Below are positions 35,579 through 45,479 of a stretch of DNA of 64,000 bases, piece after piece. Every line of letters begins with the position of its first letter. Position 1 is the first letter of the stretch. The translations under genes and the position numbers were made by a program. Source of the stretch: Lysinibacillus halotolerans (GTDB lineage: Bacteria > Bacillota > Bacilli > Bacillales_A > Planococcaceae); assembly GCF_003711845.1 (NCBI RefSeq), contig NZ_RHLQ01000001.1, positions 1 through 64,000 on the forward strand, in the 5' to 3' direction. The notes below the pieces were generated by a model. That model was not told the origin of the DNA. It was given only the letters and a program-made list of their open reading frames with translations, and searched no databases.

Positions 35579-36421
35579 ATGGATAAAGTCATTGACATAG
35601 AAGAACGCATCCCAACATTACGAGAAAAACGTAGAAAGAGAACAAATAAAAAATTTATCACACTACTTTTATTGTTCTTTTTAACATTATTTTTACTCCT
35701 TTACTTTCAATCTTCCTATAGTGATATTAAGAATATTAATATTACCGGGTCCGAATTAGTAGCGGAAGATGTGTATTTAAAACAATCGGATTTAAAAGCT
35801 GGAGACTCGTTGTGGGGCTTTAAAACAAGTGATGTTGAGGAGAAGATTCTTGAAGAATACTGGGTAAAAGATGTGAATGTAAAAAGAAAATGGCTTTCCT
35901 CTGTTGAAATTGAAGTTGAAGAATATGAGAAGGTCGCCTATATTTCAATAGATAATGATCTGTACCCGATGTTGGAAAATGGAGAAATTTTCAAAGAATC
36001 AAGTTTTTCAGGTCCAATTGATGCTCCATTATTTTTAAATTTTGAAGATGAAAAGTTACGAAAAAAATTGTTAGTTGAGCTTTCAAAGTTAGACCCCACA
36101 GTTCTTTCGTTAATTTCTCAAATCAATTCAACGCCTTCGAGTGCTGATCCTTATGCTATTACCCTCTATATGAATGATGGTTACGAAGTTAGAGCTGAAA
36201 TTACATCTCTAGCGAAAAAATTAAATTATTATCCTTCGATTGTTGCACAAATTGAAGGGGCTGGCCAATTTGAAAAGGGCATAATAGATATTGAAGTTGG
36301 TTCATATTACAAATCCTATCAAGATGAATATGCTCAATTTGACTTTGATATCGATGGGACAGAAGGACAAGATATCGAAGAACAGGAAGTGATGGCGGAT
36401 GAAGAAACCACTTCACAATAA
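35579..36421 (+). CDS. divIB: Cell division protein DivIB (FtsQ)
   Basis: 280-residue bitopic division protein. A basic cytoplasmic tail (LREKRRKRTNKK) is followed by one helix (about 27-45), then a POTRA domain (SDIKNINITGSELVAEDVYLKQSDLKAG) and a beta domain. Its C-terminus is very acidic. DivIB stabilises the FtsL-DivIC pair. ATG 35579 follows GGAGAGGGGGAG; an earlier ATG-like extension of 19 codons contains that site. Its end overlaps the next gene by 23 bases. murG and murB, which lie before divIB in B. subtilis, are absent. Confidence 0.92.
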   Translation: MDKVIDIEERIPTLREKRRKRTNKKFITLLLLFFLTLFLLLYFQSSYSDIKNINITGSELVAEDVYLKQSDLKAGDSLWGFKTSDVEEKILEEYWVKDVNVKRKWLSSVEIEVEEYEKVAYISIDNDLYPMLENGEIFKESSFSGPIDAPLFLNFEDEKLRKKLLVELSKLDPTVLSLISQINSTPSSADPYAITLYMNDGYEVRAEITSLAKKLNYYPSIVAQIEGAGQFEKGIIDIEVGSYYKSYQDEYAQFDFDIDGTEGQDIEEQEVMADEETTSQ

Positions 36422-37109
36422 TAAATTTACAAAAAAGCAGTTCATCGTACTCATTGTATGTATCGCAACAGGATTTATTATTGGCTATTCCTATAATTTG
36501 ACAAAAGATAAAGCAAAAATGAACAATTCATATGTAGATCAAGAAGAATCCTACCGGGAAGACCTGATTGAACAACAGGAAAGAAATAAAGAGCTGGCTG
36601 AAGAATTAAACGATTTGCAAGATCAAATTAGAGACTATGAAAAAAGCATTGCTAAAAATGAAGACCAATATGAGGATTTAATAGAAGATGCTGAAAAACT
36701 TCGATTGCAACTGGGCTTGATACCAGTTAAAGGGGAAGGCATTAAAGTAACGTTAAAAGATAACGTATACGATCCAAATTCTACTAATCCAAATGACTAT
36801 ATTGTTCATGAAAGTCATGTTTTATCAGTGATTAATGAATTGAAAATTTCTGGCGCGGAGGCTATTTCCATTAATGGCCAAAGATTAAAGTCCAATTCCT
36901 ATATTAAATGTAATGGACCAGTCATAACAATTGACGGTCACCAATTTCCAGCACCATTTGTTATAGAAGCAATTGGAAATGCTGAAACTTTAATGGCTTC
37001 TTTAAAAATTGTTGGTGGTGTTTTCGATCAATTATTGATGGATAATATTGTCGTAACAATGGAACAAAGCGATCGGATCCAAATGTCTTCCATTAATAAT
37101 GAAATATAA
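36399..37109 (+). CDS. ylxW: DUF881 protein (YlxW-like)
   Basis: 236-residue DUF881 protein: one N-terminal helix (about 14-32), a coiled coil (about 45-95) and a C-terminal globular domain. The domain contains GEGIKVTLKDN, HESHVLSVINELKISGAEAISINGQRL and CNGPVITIDG, the family signature. DUF881 proteins are division-cluster companions of unknown function. ATG overlaps divIB by 23 bases. A second DUF881 gene follows. Confidence 0.88.
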   Translation: MKKPLHNNKFTKKQFIVLIVCIATGFIIGYSYNLTKDKAKMNNSYVDQEESYREDLIEQQERNKELAEELNDLQDQIRDYEKSIAKNEDQYEDLIEDAEKLRLQLGLIPVKGEGIKVTLKDNVYDPNSTNPNDYIVHESHVLSVINELKISGAEAISINGQRLKSNSYIKCNGPVITIDGHQFPAPFVIEAIGNAETLMASLKIVGGVFDQLLMDNIVVTMEQSDRIQMSSINNEI

Positions 37110-37162
37110 TATTATTCGGGGACAAGCCTAAAAATAAGAGAATTGTTTAGGAGGGGAAACGA

Positions 37163-37879
37163 TTGAATAAAAAAATAGTTACCCGAATAACGATTGTATC
37201 ATTTATTGTAGGTTTGATGATTGCTGTTCAATACAATACAGTACAAAATCCAACAACGAGAGATACACGAGACATTTGGGCAATAAGACAAGAATTATCT
37301 GAAGAAAAAAAACGTCATTCGGAATTGTTATCCGAAATCGAAAGCTACAACGATTTGATTGAGGAATATGAAAATAATGAAAAAGAACAACAAGCCGATC
37401 TTTTAGAAAATACAGTGGAAGATCTAAATGAACAGGTTGGACTTACATCTGTCACTGGACCGGGTGTAATTTTAAATATATCACCGGCGATTGAGCTTAT
37501 AAATTCCGGTTATTCCATTGAAAATATATCACCGGACCTTTTAATTCGCTTAGTAAACGAAATTTATCATTATAATGGTCTTTACGTGGAAATCGATGGA
37601 CAACGACTTACCCATACTTCAGCAATCCGTGAAATTAATGGAGAAACGACGGTGAATAGTGTTCCTATTGATACTGAAGTTGAAATGAAGGTAATCACCG
37701 ATTCTTATGAGAAAGCCGAAAAACTTTATGGTTATTTATTTGCTTCAACATTCAAAGATGATTTTTACTTGGATAATTTAAATTTAACGATTAATAAAGC
37801 ACAATCAGACATTACTATTGCTCCCTATGATGGGAAATTATCAAGTCAATATATAGTTGAAGACAATAAAGGGGAATAA
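37163..37879 (+). CDS. ylxX: DUF881 protein, second copy (YlxX-like)
   Basis: 238-residue DUF881 paralogue of the preceding protein with the same plan: N-terminal helix (about 7-22), coiled coil (about 40-90), then GPGVILNISPAIELI and LVNEIYHYNGLYVEIDGQRLT. It starts with TTG after AGGAGGGG. Two tandem DUF881 genes are also the arrangement in B. subtilis. Function is unknown. Confidence 0.87.
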   Translation: MNKKIVTRITIVSFIVGLMIAVQYNTVQNPTTRDTRDIWAIRQELSEEKKRHSELLSEIESYNDLIEEYENNEKEQQADLLENTVEDLNEQVGLTSVTGPGVILNISPAIELINSGYSIENISPDLLIRLVNEIYHYNGLYVEIDGQRLTHTSAIREINGETTVNSVPIDTEVEMKVITDSYEKAEKLYGYLFASTFKDDFYLDNLNLTINKAQSDITIAPYDGKLSSQYIVEDNKGE

Positions 37880-37886
37880 AGAAAGT

Positions 37887-38255
37887 ATGTGGTTACCATT
37901 ATTAGGATTAATTTTAGGTCTAGGATTAGGGTTATTAGCGGATATTCAAATTCCTACAGTCTATGAAAATTATTTATCCATTGCTGTGCTTGCAGCCCTT
38001 GATACAATTTTTGGTGGAATCCGTGCAAATTTACAACAAGTTTATGATGATAAAGTATTTTTATCCGGTTTCTTCTTTAATATCGCTTTAGCTGCTGGAT
38101 TAGCATTTTTAGGTGTTCATCTAGGCGTAGACTTATATTTAGCAGCCATTTTCGCCTTTGGAGTTCGATTATTCCAAAATATTGCAGTAATTCGACGGAT
38201 TTTGATAACAAAATGGGAAGAGAGACATATAAAAAAGGATGAAAATACAGTATAA
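37887..38255 (+). CDS. sbp: Small basic family protein Sbp (DUF1290)
   Basis: 122-residue membrane protein with four helices, matching the small basic protein family found before ftsA in Firmicutes. Motifs are PLLGLILGLGLGLLADIQIP, LAALDTIFGGIRANLQ and FGVRLFQNIAVIRR. ATG 37887 follows GGGGAATAAAG; a longer frame opening at 37857 overlaps ylxX and contains the ribosome site. Function is unknown. Confidence 0.9.
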   Translation: MWLPLLGLILGLGLGLLADIQIPTVYENYLSIAVLAALDTIFGGIRANLQQVYDDKVFLSGFFFNIALAAGLAFLGVHLGVDLYLAAIFAFGVRLFQNIAVIRRILITKWEERHIKKDENTV

Positions 38256-38290
38256 TAGCTGTAAAATTAAAGAGTATACACGGAATTATT

Positions 38291-38319
38291 TAGACAATAG
38301 CTGGGAATTACAATAGAAT
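38291..38319 (+). promoter_or_regulatory. Possible ftsAZ promoter
   Basis: TAGACA (38291-38296), 17 bases, TAGAAT (38314-38319), in the 95-base gap before ftsA, the place of known ftsAZ promoters in B. subtilis. Confidence 0.5.
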
Positions 38320-38350
38320 AAAATATAGTAGTAAACGAAGGAGGTGCGGA

Positions 38351-39646
38351 ATGATGAATCACCAAGATATTTATATTTCACTCGATATTGGTTCATCCTC
38401 TATTAAAGTTTTGATAGGAGATATTACTGACAATCAATTACATGTGATTGGTGTAGGTAATGTAAAATCAAACGGTATCCGTAAAGGTGCTATTGTTGAT
38501 ATAGATGCAACCGTACAATCAATTAAAAAAGCCGTAGATCAAGCAGAAAGAATGACTGGCATCAAAATAGATGAAGTGGTGCTCGGTATTCCTGCAAATC
38601 AAACGACTCTTCAACCTGTGAAAGGGGTTGTTGCAGTCAATAGTGAAAACCGTGAAATTACAGATGAAGATTTAGAAAGAGTAATTGAATCCGCACAAGT
38701 GATGTCAATTCCACCAGAGAGAGAACTTGTTAACTTAATTCCACGTCAATTTATTGTAGATAATCTAGATGAAATCAAAGACCCTCGAGGTATGATTGGT
38801 ATTCGTTTAGAAATGGATGCTACAATGATTACAACTTCAAAGACATTAGTACACAATGTACTTCGCTGTGTAGAGCGTGCTGGGTTACAAATAAGGGAAA
38901 TTTATTTACAACCATTAGCAGCAGGATTTTTCGCACTTACTGAAGATGAGAAAAATCAAGGAACTGCCTATATTGATATAGGGGGAGGCTCTACAACAGT
39001 TGCGGTTTTTGAAGATGGTTTGCTGACTAGAACAGGAGTTATTCCAGTCGGTGGCGAACATTTAACTAAAGATTTATCAATAGTATTAAAAACCCCAACA
39101 GAACAAGCCGAAATAATAAAAAAACAGTTTGGACATGCATTTTACGATGATGCTTCGGATGAAGAAATTTTTGAAGTTCCGGTATCAGGTACAGATGCAA
39201 TGGATCAATATAGTCAAAAATTTATTTCCGAAGTGATCGGAGTACGTCTTGAAGAGTTATTCGAACTCGTTTTAGATGAATTAGCTCGATTAGGAGTTCG
39301 TGACTTACCAGGTGGAGTAGTCCTTACAGGTGGCGTTGCTCAATTAGAAGGTATTGCACAGCTTGCTAGACAAATTATGCAAACACGTGTAAGAATTTAT
39401 ACTCCAGACTATATAGGAGTTCGAGAACCTGCTTATACAACTGCTGTTGGTTTAATACGATATGCGCATTTAGATGATGAGTTTTATGGTCGAAGTACAA
39501 ATCAGACACCTGCATTAGCAACAACTGGTGTCGGATCAACACCTCCTAAAAAACAATCAAACGCACCGGAAAAAGTAAGCAACAGTACGAATAAAACAAG
39601 CGTAATCAATAAAGCTAAGAAACTATTTGATAAGTTCTTTGAATAA
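38351..39646 (+). CDS. ftsA: Cell division protein FtsA
   Basis: 431-residue actin-like ATPase that tethers FtsZ to the membrane. The phosphate loop LDIGSSSIKVLIGD opens the protein, followed by the 1C domain insertion. YIDIGGGSTTVAVF is the second phosphate motif, and GVVLTGGVAQLEGI the adenosine motif. The C-terminus ends in an amphipathic helix (INKAKKLFDKFFE) for membrane binding. AAGGAGGTG lies before the paired ATG; either can start. ftsZ follows after 33 bases. Confidence 0.97.
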   Translation: MMNHQDIYISLDIGSSSIKVLIGDITDNQLHVIGVGNVKSNGIRKGAIVDIDATVQSIKKAVDQAERMTGIKIDEVVLGIPANQTTLQPVKGVVAVNSENREITDEDLERVIESAQVMSIPPERELVNLIPRQFIVDNLDEIKDPRGMIGIRLEMDATMITTSKTLVHNVLRCVERAGLQIREIYLQPLAAGFFALTEDEKNQGTAYIDIGGGSTTVAVFEDGLLTRTGVIPVGGEHLTKDLSIVLKTPTEQAEIIKKQFGHAFYDDASDEEIFEVPVSGTDAMDQYSQKFISEVIGVRLEELFELVLDELARLGVRDLPGGVVLTGGVAQLEGIAQLARQIMQTRVRIYTPDYIGVREPAYTTAVGLIRYAHLDDEFYGRSTNQTPALATTGVGSTPPKKQSNAPEKVSNSTNKTSVINKAKKLFDKFFE

Positions 39647-39679
39647 TATTTCGAGATAAATGTGGCAGGAGGAGAAACT

Positions 39680-40849
39680 ATGTTAGAATTTGATACGAGT
39701 ATAGACCAACTGGCTAACATCAAAGTCATTGGTGTTGGTGGTGGCGGTAATAATGCAGTAAATAGAATGATTGAGCACGGTGTACAAGGCGTGGATTTTA
39801 TCGCTGTAAATACAGATGCACAAGCTTTAAATCTATCAAAAGCTGAATATAAATTACAGATTGGTAACAAGTTAACAAGAGGGCTAGGTGCAGGTGCTAA
39901 CCCGGAAGTAGGAAAAAAAGCAGCAGAAGAAAGTCGCGAACAAATTGAAGAAGTTCTACGTGGCGCAGATATGGTGTTCGTAACTGCTGGTATGGGTGGA
40001 GGAACTGGTACAGGTGCGGCTCCTGTTATTGCTTCTATTGCCCGTGATTTAGGAGCATTAACTGTAGGTGTCGTAACACGTCCTTTTTCCTTTGAAGGCC
40101 GTAAACGTCAAACTCAAGCAATTGGTGGTATTGCAGCAATGAAAGAAGCTGTTGATACTTTAATCGTCATTCCGAATGATAAATTATTACAAATTGTTGA
40201 TAAAAGTACACCAATGCTTGAAGCTTTCCGTGAAGCAGATAATGTATTACGTCAAGGTGTACAAGGTATATCCGATCTTATCGCAACACCAGGTCTTATT
40301 AACCTAGACTTTGCTGACGTTAAAACGATAATGTCTGACAAAGGTTCTGCTCTTATGGGAATCGGGATTGCAACAGGTGAAAATCGTGCAACGGAAGCAG
40401 CTAAAAAAGCAATTTCAAGTCCACTTCTTGAGACTTCAATTGATGGAGCTAAAGGTGTTATTATGAATATTACAGGTGGCTCTAACTTAAGTTTATTTGA
40501 AGTTCAAGAGGCTGCTGATATTGTCGCTTCTGCATCTGATGAAGAAGTGAATATGATTTTCGGTTCGGTTATTAACGAAAACTTAAATGATGAAATTATC
40601 GTAACAGTAATCGCAACTGGTTTTTCTGAAGATGTAATTTCACAACAGCAACGTCAACAAAATTCTCGTCCGATGGGAACTGTACGTGGTGGACAAACAC
40701 AGCAACCGCAAGCACCAATTCGTGAACGAGTACAAGAACAACAGCAACAACAACAAAATGTACAACATGAACCACAAAGACAGGCTCAGCAATTAGATGA
40801 TTTATTAGACATTCCGACATTTTTACGAAATCGTCGAAATAGAGGGTAA
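39680..40849 (+). CDS. ftsZ: Cell division GTPase FtsZ
   Basis: 389-residue tubulin homologue that forms the division ring. N-terminal [17 protein letters not shown], tubulin signature [11 protein letters not shown], and T7-loop region [11 protein letters not shown]. The C-terminal linker is Gln-rich (about 325-370), and the terminal peptide [10 protein letters not shown] binds FtsA and SepF. ATG 39680 follows AGGAGG; a GTG six codons earlier overlaps the ribosome site. Confidence 0.98.
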   Translation: MLEFDTSIDQLANIKVIGVGGGGNNAVNRMIEHGVQGVDFIAVNTDAQALNLSKAEYKLQIGNKLTRGLGAGANPEVGKKAAEESREQIEEVLRGADMVFVTAGMGGGTGTGAAPVIASIARDLGALTVGVVTRPFSFEGRKRQTQAIGGIAAMKEAVDTLIVIPNDKLLQIVDKSTPMLEAFREADNVLRQGVQGISDLIATPGLINLDFADVKTIMSDKGSALMGIGIATGENRATEAAKKAISSPLLETSIDGAKGVIMNITGGSNLSLFEVQEAADIVASASDEEVNMIFGSVINENLNDEIIVTVIATGFSEDVISQQQRQQNSRPMGTVRGGQTQQPQAPIRERVQEQQQQQQNVQHEPQRQAQQLDDLLDIPTFLRNRRNRG

Positions 40850-40864
40850 TGAACATAATTCGAC

Positions 40865-40902
40865 AAAAAGGAGACTCATAGTTTATGAGTCTCCTTTTTT
40901 TA
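40865..40902 (+). terminator. Terminator after ftsZ
   Basis: Stem AAAAAGGAGACTCATA / TATGAGTCTCCTTTTT with loop GTT; end of the dcw cluster. Confidence 0.95.
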
Positions 40903-41016
40903 TGTAAAAATACTTCATGATATTTTCTTTCATTCCTTTATTACCAATGATTAAAGGAATTTTAATAATTAAAACGTTTCTGTTTTTCGTGTCATATTTT
41001 CTCCTTTAATAGAAAA

Positions 41017-41085
41017 TTTTGTCAAAAAGAAATTTAGATTTCATACAATGTTTTGACATTTTCTTTAACAGACGAATGGTAATCT
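41017..41085 (+). promoter_or_regulatory. spoIIG promoter with Spo0A boxes
   Basis: A 0A-like box TTTTGTCAAAA (41017-41027) and an inverted one in TTTTGACATTT (41051-41061) that overlaps TTGACA (41053-41058). A -10 TAATCT (41080-41085) is 21 bases away. B. subtilis spoIIG likewise has a sigma-A promoter with an over-long spacer (22) and 0A sites at the -35. Confidence 0.75.
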
Positions 41086-41105
41086 ATTTTTAGGAGGACG
41101 CTGAA

Positions 41106-41930
41106 ATGATTGGAGAATTACTCATACTATACAATACGTTGTTTAACTATTTTTTATTAAAGTTCACACAAGAAATAACGGGATTGTATGTAAAAAGGAG
41201 TAGATTGCTCCTTAGTGCGTTTTGTAGTGGATTCATCGCAGCAATTTTTTATCAAACGTTATTTGGAGCTGTACTAAGTTTCATTGTATTAATTGGACTT
41301 GCATTTTCTTTTCGACTCCAATCGTTGTTAAAACAAGGAACAGTCTTATTTATTACTACTTTCTTTCTTGGTGGTGTTTTAACAAGCCTACTTCCTTTTT
41401 TACTAAATCAATCCGAGGTTGCTTTTTTTATTTTATGCATAGCCATCGCCTTTTTAAGTTTAACAACGATTCACACAAAGTGGAGAAATATGATGCAAGA
41501 AAAAATTCAACATTCATTTGTAGTGGATTGTGACCTTGAGCTATTTAAAAAAACATATCGTTTAAAGGGTTTTATTGATACGGGAAACGAATGTATTGAA
41601 CCAATTAGTGGAAAACCGGTTCATTTTCTCTCCTATACAGCAATAAGTAAGGAGCTCCCGAGTGATTTCCAAGAAGCATTACTTACGTGGGATGATAAAA
41701 ACCCTTATCAATTAAAAATGTTTCCTACTTACGTTTATCCAAAAGTGCGGGTGCTTTCTTTATCGACAGTCCAACAAGAACGTTCATTAGTACTTGCCTT
41801 CCGATTTGATAAATTAAAAATTAGTGGTAGTGTTTCAAAGGAAATTGTTGATCAATATGTTGTTTTAACTAGAAATGATGCGAGGTATCCTCAAGACGCA
41901 CAAATGATTCTTCACGTTTTGGCACTATAA
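41106..41930 (+). CDS. spoIIGA: Sigma-E processing peptidase SpoIIGA
   Basis: 274-residue membrane aspartic protease that removes the pro-peptide of sigma-E in the mother cell, triggered by SpoIIR. Five N-terminal helices (about 1-125) are followed by a cytoplasmic protease domain. The catalytic motif is DTG in GFIDTGNECIEPISGKPV. AGGAGG precedes ATG. sigE follows after 135 bases, as in the spoIIG operon. Confidence 0.93.
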   Translation: MIGELLILYNTLFNYFLLKFTQEITGLYVKRSRLLLSAFCSGFIAAIFYQTLFGAVLSFIVLIGLAFSFRLQSLLKQGTVLFITTFFLGGVLTSLLPFLLNQSEVAFFILCIAIAFLSLTTIHTKWRNMMQEKIQHSFVVDCDLELFKKTYRLKGFIDTGNECIEPISGKPVHFLSYTAISKELPSDFQEALLTWDDKNPYQLKMFPTYVYPKVRVLSLSTVQQERSLVLAFRFDKLKISGSVSKEIVDQYVVLTRNDARYPQDAQMILHVLAL

Positions 41931-42065
41931 CTACTTGTTTTTTTAAAAGTTTCATAGTAGTAAATGCTCCGACGGATGTCACAGATTACTTGAAGGCAAC
42001 TAATCTGGACAGCGAATACAAGCGTATTCGTATTCATCAAATTTACACATAAAGGGGGAAAATGA

Positions 42066-42773
42066 TTGTTTAATAAATTAATCGACTTATTTAGAAAAAT
42101 TTGGAGTAAGTTTCGACTCAAAGGAACGTACTATATAGGAGGGCACGATTCATTGCCAGTACCATTAACTAGAGAAGAAGAGATGACAGTTATTGAAGCC
42201 TTTATGAATGGTGATTTGAGAGCAAGAGACACACTAATTGAAAGAAATTTACGTCTTGTTGTTTATATTGCAAGACGATTCGATAATACTGGTACGCCTA
42301 TAGAGGATTTAATTAGTATTGGATCCATTGGCTTAATTAAAGCAATTGAAACATTTAATACAGAAAAGAATATAAAATTAGCGACTTATGCTTCTAGATG
42401 TATTGAAAATGAAATTTTAATGCATTTAAGAAAGACGAGCCGCATGAAGGGAGAAGTTTCGTTAGATGAACCTTTGAATTCAGATCCTGACGGAAATGAA
42501 TTACTCCTTTCAGATATATTAGGAACGGAAGAACAAATTATTATGAATGATGTTGAAAAGAAAATCGAACGGCAACATATGTTTCAAGCAATTAATGGCT
42601 TAAGTGAAAGGGAAAGATATATTATGGAATGCCGTTTTGGCTTAAATGGAAAGCAAGAAATGACGCAAAAAGAAGTGGCTGACCATTTAGGAATTTCCCA
42701 ATCCTATATATCAAGATTAGAAAAGAAAATTATATTAGATCTTCGAGAACATTTAAACCAACCAATTTCATAA
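42066..42773 (+). CDS. sigE: RNA polymerase pro-sigma-E
   Basis: 235-residue sigma-70-family factor for early mother-cell transcription, made as a pro-protein. The first about 20 residues ([19 protein letters not shown]) form the amphipathic pro-sequence; the mature part begins around YYIGG, aligned with the B. subtilis cleavage area. Region 2 has [17 protein letters not shown] and [14 protein letters not shown]; region 4.2 ends with the helix-turn-helix [25 protein letters not shown] start with AAAGGGGG upstream. Confidence 0.95.
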   Translation: MFNKLIDLFRKIWSKFRLKGTYYIGGHDSLPVPLTREEEMTVIEAFMNGDLRARDTLIERNLRLVVYIARRFDNTGTPIEDLISIGSIGLIKAIETFNTEKNIKLATYASRCIENEILMHLRKTSRMKGEVSLDEPLNSDPDGNELLLSDILGTEEQIIMNDVEKKIERQHMFQAINGLSERERYIMECRFGLNGKQEMTQKEVADHLGISQSYISRLEKKIILDLREHLNQPIS

Positions 42774-42907
42774 GCTCATATTGGCCTACATTTTCTTCTG
42801 TTAAATATGCGAATGAAGCTATTTCGAAGTAATTGAACAACGTATGAAGTTCAAATTAGAACGCTCCTTTCTCTAATTGATTGGATGAAATTGGACAAGG
42901 ATTTTGT

Positions 42908-42936
42908 GCATATTCTTCTTTTTTCCGGACAAACTT
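42908..42936 (+). promoter_or_regulatory. Sigma-F-like promoter of sigG
   Basis: GCATA (42908-42912), 14 bases, GGACAAACTT (42927-42936). It fits GYWTA-N15-GGNRANANTW with one mismatch and a spacer shorter by one. B. subtilis sigG is transcribed from a sigma-F promoter in the same gap. Confidence 0.7.
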
Positions 42937-42983
42937 AAAAAACAGTTCAGAGATAAAAAACAGACAGTTCGGAGGAAAAGAAG

Positions 42984-43766
42984 ATGGTTCGTACAAAAGT
43001 AGAACTTTGTGGTGTAGATACTGCTTCTTTGCCAGTGCTAAAACATGAAGAGATGAGAGAGCTGTTCGTTCGCTTACAGTCAGGAGAAGAATGGGTAAGA
43101 GATGAACTTGTTATTTGTAATTTAAGGCTTGTATTAAGTATTGTCGGTAGATTTTCTTATCGTGGTGAACAAGCAGATGACCTTTTCCAAGTAGGATGCA
43201 TCGGATTATTAAAAGCTATAGATCATTTCGATTTGAAGCATAATGTGCGTTTTTCAACATATGCTGTACCGATGATCATTGGTGAAATTCGAAGACATTT
43301 ACGAGATCATCACGCATTAAGAGTATCTAGATCATTAAGAGACATTGCTTATAAAGCAATGCAGGCAAAGGAAAAATTTATTTCGGAAAATTTATATGAA
43401 CCGACAATCGAACAGTTAGCTGAAGCAATTGAAATGAAAAAAGAAGATGTATTATATGCATTAGATGCCATTCAGGATCCTTTATCCTTACAGGAGCCTA
43501 TTTATTCAGATGGCGGTGATGCAGTATATATTATGGATCAATTAAGAGATGATGATGTGTCGGAAGACCAATGGGTTGCGTATGTTAGTGTAAAAGAAAG
43601 TATGCAAAAATTAGACGAACGACAACAAATGATTCTATCTAAACGATTCTATTATGGCGAAACACAAACTGAAATTGCAAAATCACTCGGTATTTCTCAA
43701 GCGCAAATTTCGAGATTAGAGAAAAATGCCATTGAGACAATGCAAAAAGACTATAAACTAGGATAA
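42984..43766 (+). CDS. sigG: Forespore RNA polymerase sigma-G
   Basis: 260-residue sigma factor for late forespore genes. N-terminus RTKVELCGVDTASLPVLK is the family signature. Region 2 contains NLRLVLSIVGRFSYRGEQADDLFQVGCIGLLKAIDHFD, and region 4 ends with TQTEIAKSLGISQAQISRLEKNA. AGGAGG-like CGGAGGAAAAG precedes ATG. Its own sigma-F-like promoter lies about 50 bases upstream; read-through from sigE is also possible. Confidence 0.97.
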   Translation: MVRTKVELCGVDTASLPVLKHEEMRELFVRLQSGEEWVRDELVICNLRLVLSIVGRFSYRGEQADDLFQVGCIGLLKAIDHFDLKHNVRFSTYAVPMIIGEIRRHLRDHHALRVSRSLRDIAYKAMQAKEKFISENLYEPTIEQLAEAIEMKKEDVLYALDAIQDPLSLQEPIYSDGGDAVYIMDQLRDDDVSEDQWVAYVSVKESMQKLDERQQMILSKRFYYGETQTEIAKSLGISQAQISRLEKNAIETMQKDYKLG

Positions 43767-43774
43767 CAAATGCA

Positions 43775-43806
43775 GCGCACTTATTTTAAGTGCGTTTTTA
43801 TTTTTA
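43775..43806 (+). terminator. Terminator after sigG
   Basis: CGCACTTA / TAAGTGCG with loop TTT, followed by TTTTTATTTTT. Confidence 0.9.
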
Positions 43807-43866
43807 AGTAGAAAAGAGAATTTATATAATTTCATCCCATTAAAAAGTAGAGGAAAGGAGATTTTC

Positions 43867-44103
43867 TTGCGATTTTCAGATGTACAACAAAAGGAAATTA
43901 TAGAAGCGGGGAATGGAAGATTTATCGGATATATCATTGATGCGGAAGTTTGCGAAAAGACAGGAAATATTATTGCTTTTCTCGTTGCAGAGCCTAAAAA
44001 GTTTATGTCTTTTATGCAAAATGAAGAACATGTAAGAAAAGTACCAATTACTGATATTCTCGTCGTAGGGAAAGATGTTATTTTAGTGCGTGAAGAGAGT
44101 TAA
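43867..44103 (+). CDS. ylmC: YlmC/YmxH-family PRC-barrel protein
   Basis: 78-residue PRC-barrel-like protein of the YlmC/YmxH sporulation-associated family (MRFSDVQQKEIIEAGNGRFIGYIIDAEV...). The function is undefined. It starts with TTG after AAAGGAG. It lies directly after sigG, as in B. subtilis. ylmD, normally next, is missing. Confidence 0.88.
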   Translation: MRFSDVQQKEIIEAGNGRFIGYIIDAEVCEKTGNIIAFLVAEPKKFMSFMQNEEHVRKVPITDILVVGKDVILVREES

Positions 44104-44179
44104 AGCAGTACTATTCATTGAAAATTACTTACTAGATTGATACAATGAAGGAAACTATTGATGTAAAGTTGGGTTTAAA

Positions 44180-44848
44180 ATGGCAAGAATAATTGATAAT
44201 TTAAATACTATATCGAAAAAAATTGATGAAGCCAAAAAACGCACACAAGCGACACAAGATGTAACGATTATTGCTGTAACGAAACAAGTGTCTACAGAAA
44301 GAGCGGTTGAAGCCGTTGAAGCTGGATTAAATCATTTAGGTGAAAATCGTCCAGAAGGATTATTAAGTAAAAAGGGCGAAATGAATAATCAAGCGATATG
44401 GCATTACATCGGGTCATTACAATCAAGAAAAGTGAAACAAGTGATAAATGAAATCGACTACTTACATTCATTGGATCGTTTTAGTCTAGCGGAAGAAATT
44501 AATAAACGGGCTGAAAAAACGATAAAATGTTTTGTACAGGTTAACGTTTCAGGAGAACAAACGAAACATGGATTATCGAAGGAAGAAGTTATTCCATTCA
44601 TTCAATCTTTACAACAATTCGATAAAATTCAAGTAGTTGGATTAATGACGATGGCTCCAAATACAGAAGATGAAACGATTATTCGCCATGTATTTCGTGA
44701 ACTAAAAAAATTACAGCAGGACGTTGTTGAGTTGAACTTGCCCTTTGCACCTTGCCAAGAACTGTCAATGGGGATGTCAAATGATTTCGACATTGCAGTA
44801 GAAGAAGGTGCAACGTTTGTAAGAATAGGAACAGCTCTTGTTGGATAG
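44180..44848 (+). CDS. ylmE: YggS-family pyridoxal-phosphate homeostasis protein YlmE
   Basis: 222-residue PLP-binding TIM-barrel protein of the YggS/PLPBP family, involved in vitamin B6 and amino-acid homeostasis rather than a defined reaction. The PLP lysine is in [51 protein letters not shown] and [28 protein letters not shown] are family motifs. The ribosome site is weak (GTTGGG). It is upstream of sepF, as in many Gram-positives. Confidence 0.95.
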   Translation: MARIIDNLNTISKKIDEAKKRTQATQDVTIIAVTKQVSTERAVEAVEAGLNHLGENRPEGLLSKKGEMNNQAIWHYIGSLQSRKVKQVINEIDYLHSLDRFSLAEEINKRAEKTIKCFVQVNVSGEQTKHGLSKEEVIPFIQSLQQFDKIQVVGLMTMAPNTEDETIIRHVFRELKKLQQDVVELNLPFAPCQELSMGMSNDFDIAVEEGATFVRIGTALVG

Positions 44849-44864
44849 AAATGAGGGATACTAG

Positions 44865-45341
44865 ATGAGTATGAAAAATAAAATTAAAAATTTCTTTTAT
44901 TTAGAAGAAGAAGATGAATCAGTAGAAATCGAAGCATCAAGTAAACCAGTTCATATTTCTAAAGAGCAACCCGTTGTAAAGTCACGACCTAAAAAGGAAA
45001 GAAAGCTTGCTGAGGTTGAACCCCAACAGTCACAACCACGCAATGTTGTCAGCTTACAGGCGGCAAACTCACTAAAAAATTCAAAAGTTGTAATTGTTGA
45101 GCCACGTGTATATGCAGAGGCGCAAGATATTTCTGAGCATTTGAAAAATAAACGGGCAATTATCGTAAATCTACAGCGCATCGATCGTGAAGCGGGAATT
45201 CGTATTATCGATTTCCTAAGCGGTACGGTTTATGCTCTAGGTGGAGATATTCAACGTATCGGTACAGATATTTTCTTATGTACACCGGATAATGTGGAAG
45301 TATCTGGGGAAATATCAAATTATTTATATGAGGAATTTTAA
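44865..45341 (+). CDS. sepF: Cell division protein SepF
   Basis: 158-residue FtsZ-bundling protein and alternative membrane anchor of the Z ring. The N-terminal amphipathic helix [14 protein letters not shown] is the membrane-targeting sequence, followed by a disordered linker. The compact C-terminal domain has [33 protein letters not shown] and [22 protein letters not shown] precedes ATG. Position between ylmE and ylmG is conserved. Confidence 0.96.
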   Translation: MSMKNKIKNFFYLEEEDESVEIEASSKPVHISKEQPVVKSRPKKERKLAEVEPQQSQPRNVVSLQAANSLKNSKVVIVEPRVYAEAQDISEHLKNKRAIIVNLQRIDREAGIRIIDFLSGTVYALGGDIQRIGTDIFLCTPDNVEVSGEISNYLYEEF

Positions 45342-45479
45342 CTTCATTCCCCTAAATGGGGGATGAAGTGACCCTCAAGCAATGTAGAAGTATTTTATTT
45401 CTATAGGTACATACTAACTTTTTATAAAGGCTACTTTGCTACAAGAGGAACTTTAATTTAGAGAGGGTAATTAATTTAT

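Noticed and set aside
36399-36421. Overlap of 23 bases between divIB and the first DUF881 gene considered as a possible frameshift or fusion.
   Set aside because: Both proteins have complete domain plans and such overlaps are common in this operon.
42774-42983. Gap between sigE and sigG examined for a small gene.
   Set aside because: No credible frame; the gap is explained by the sigma-F-like promoter and leader.
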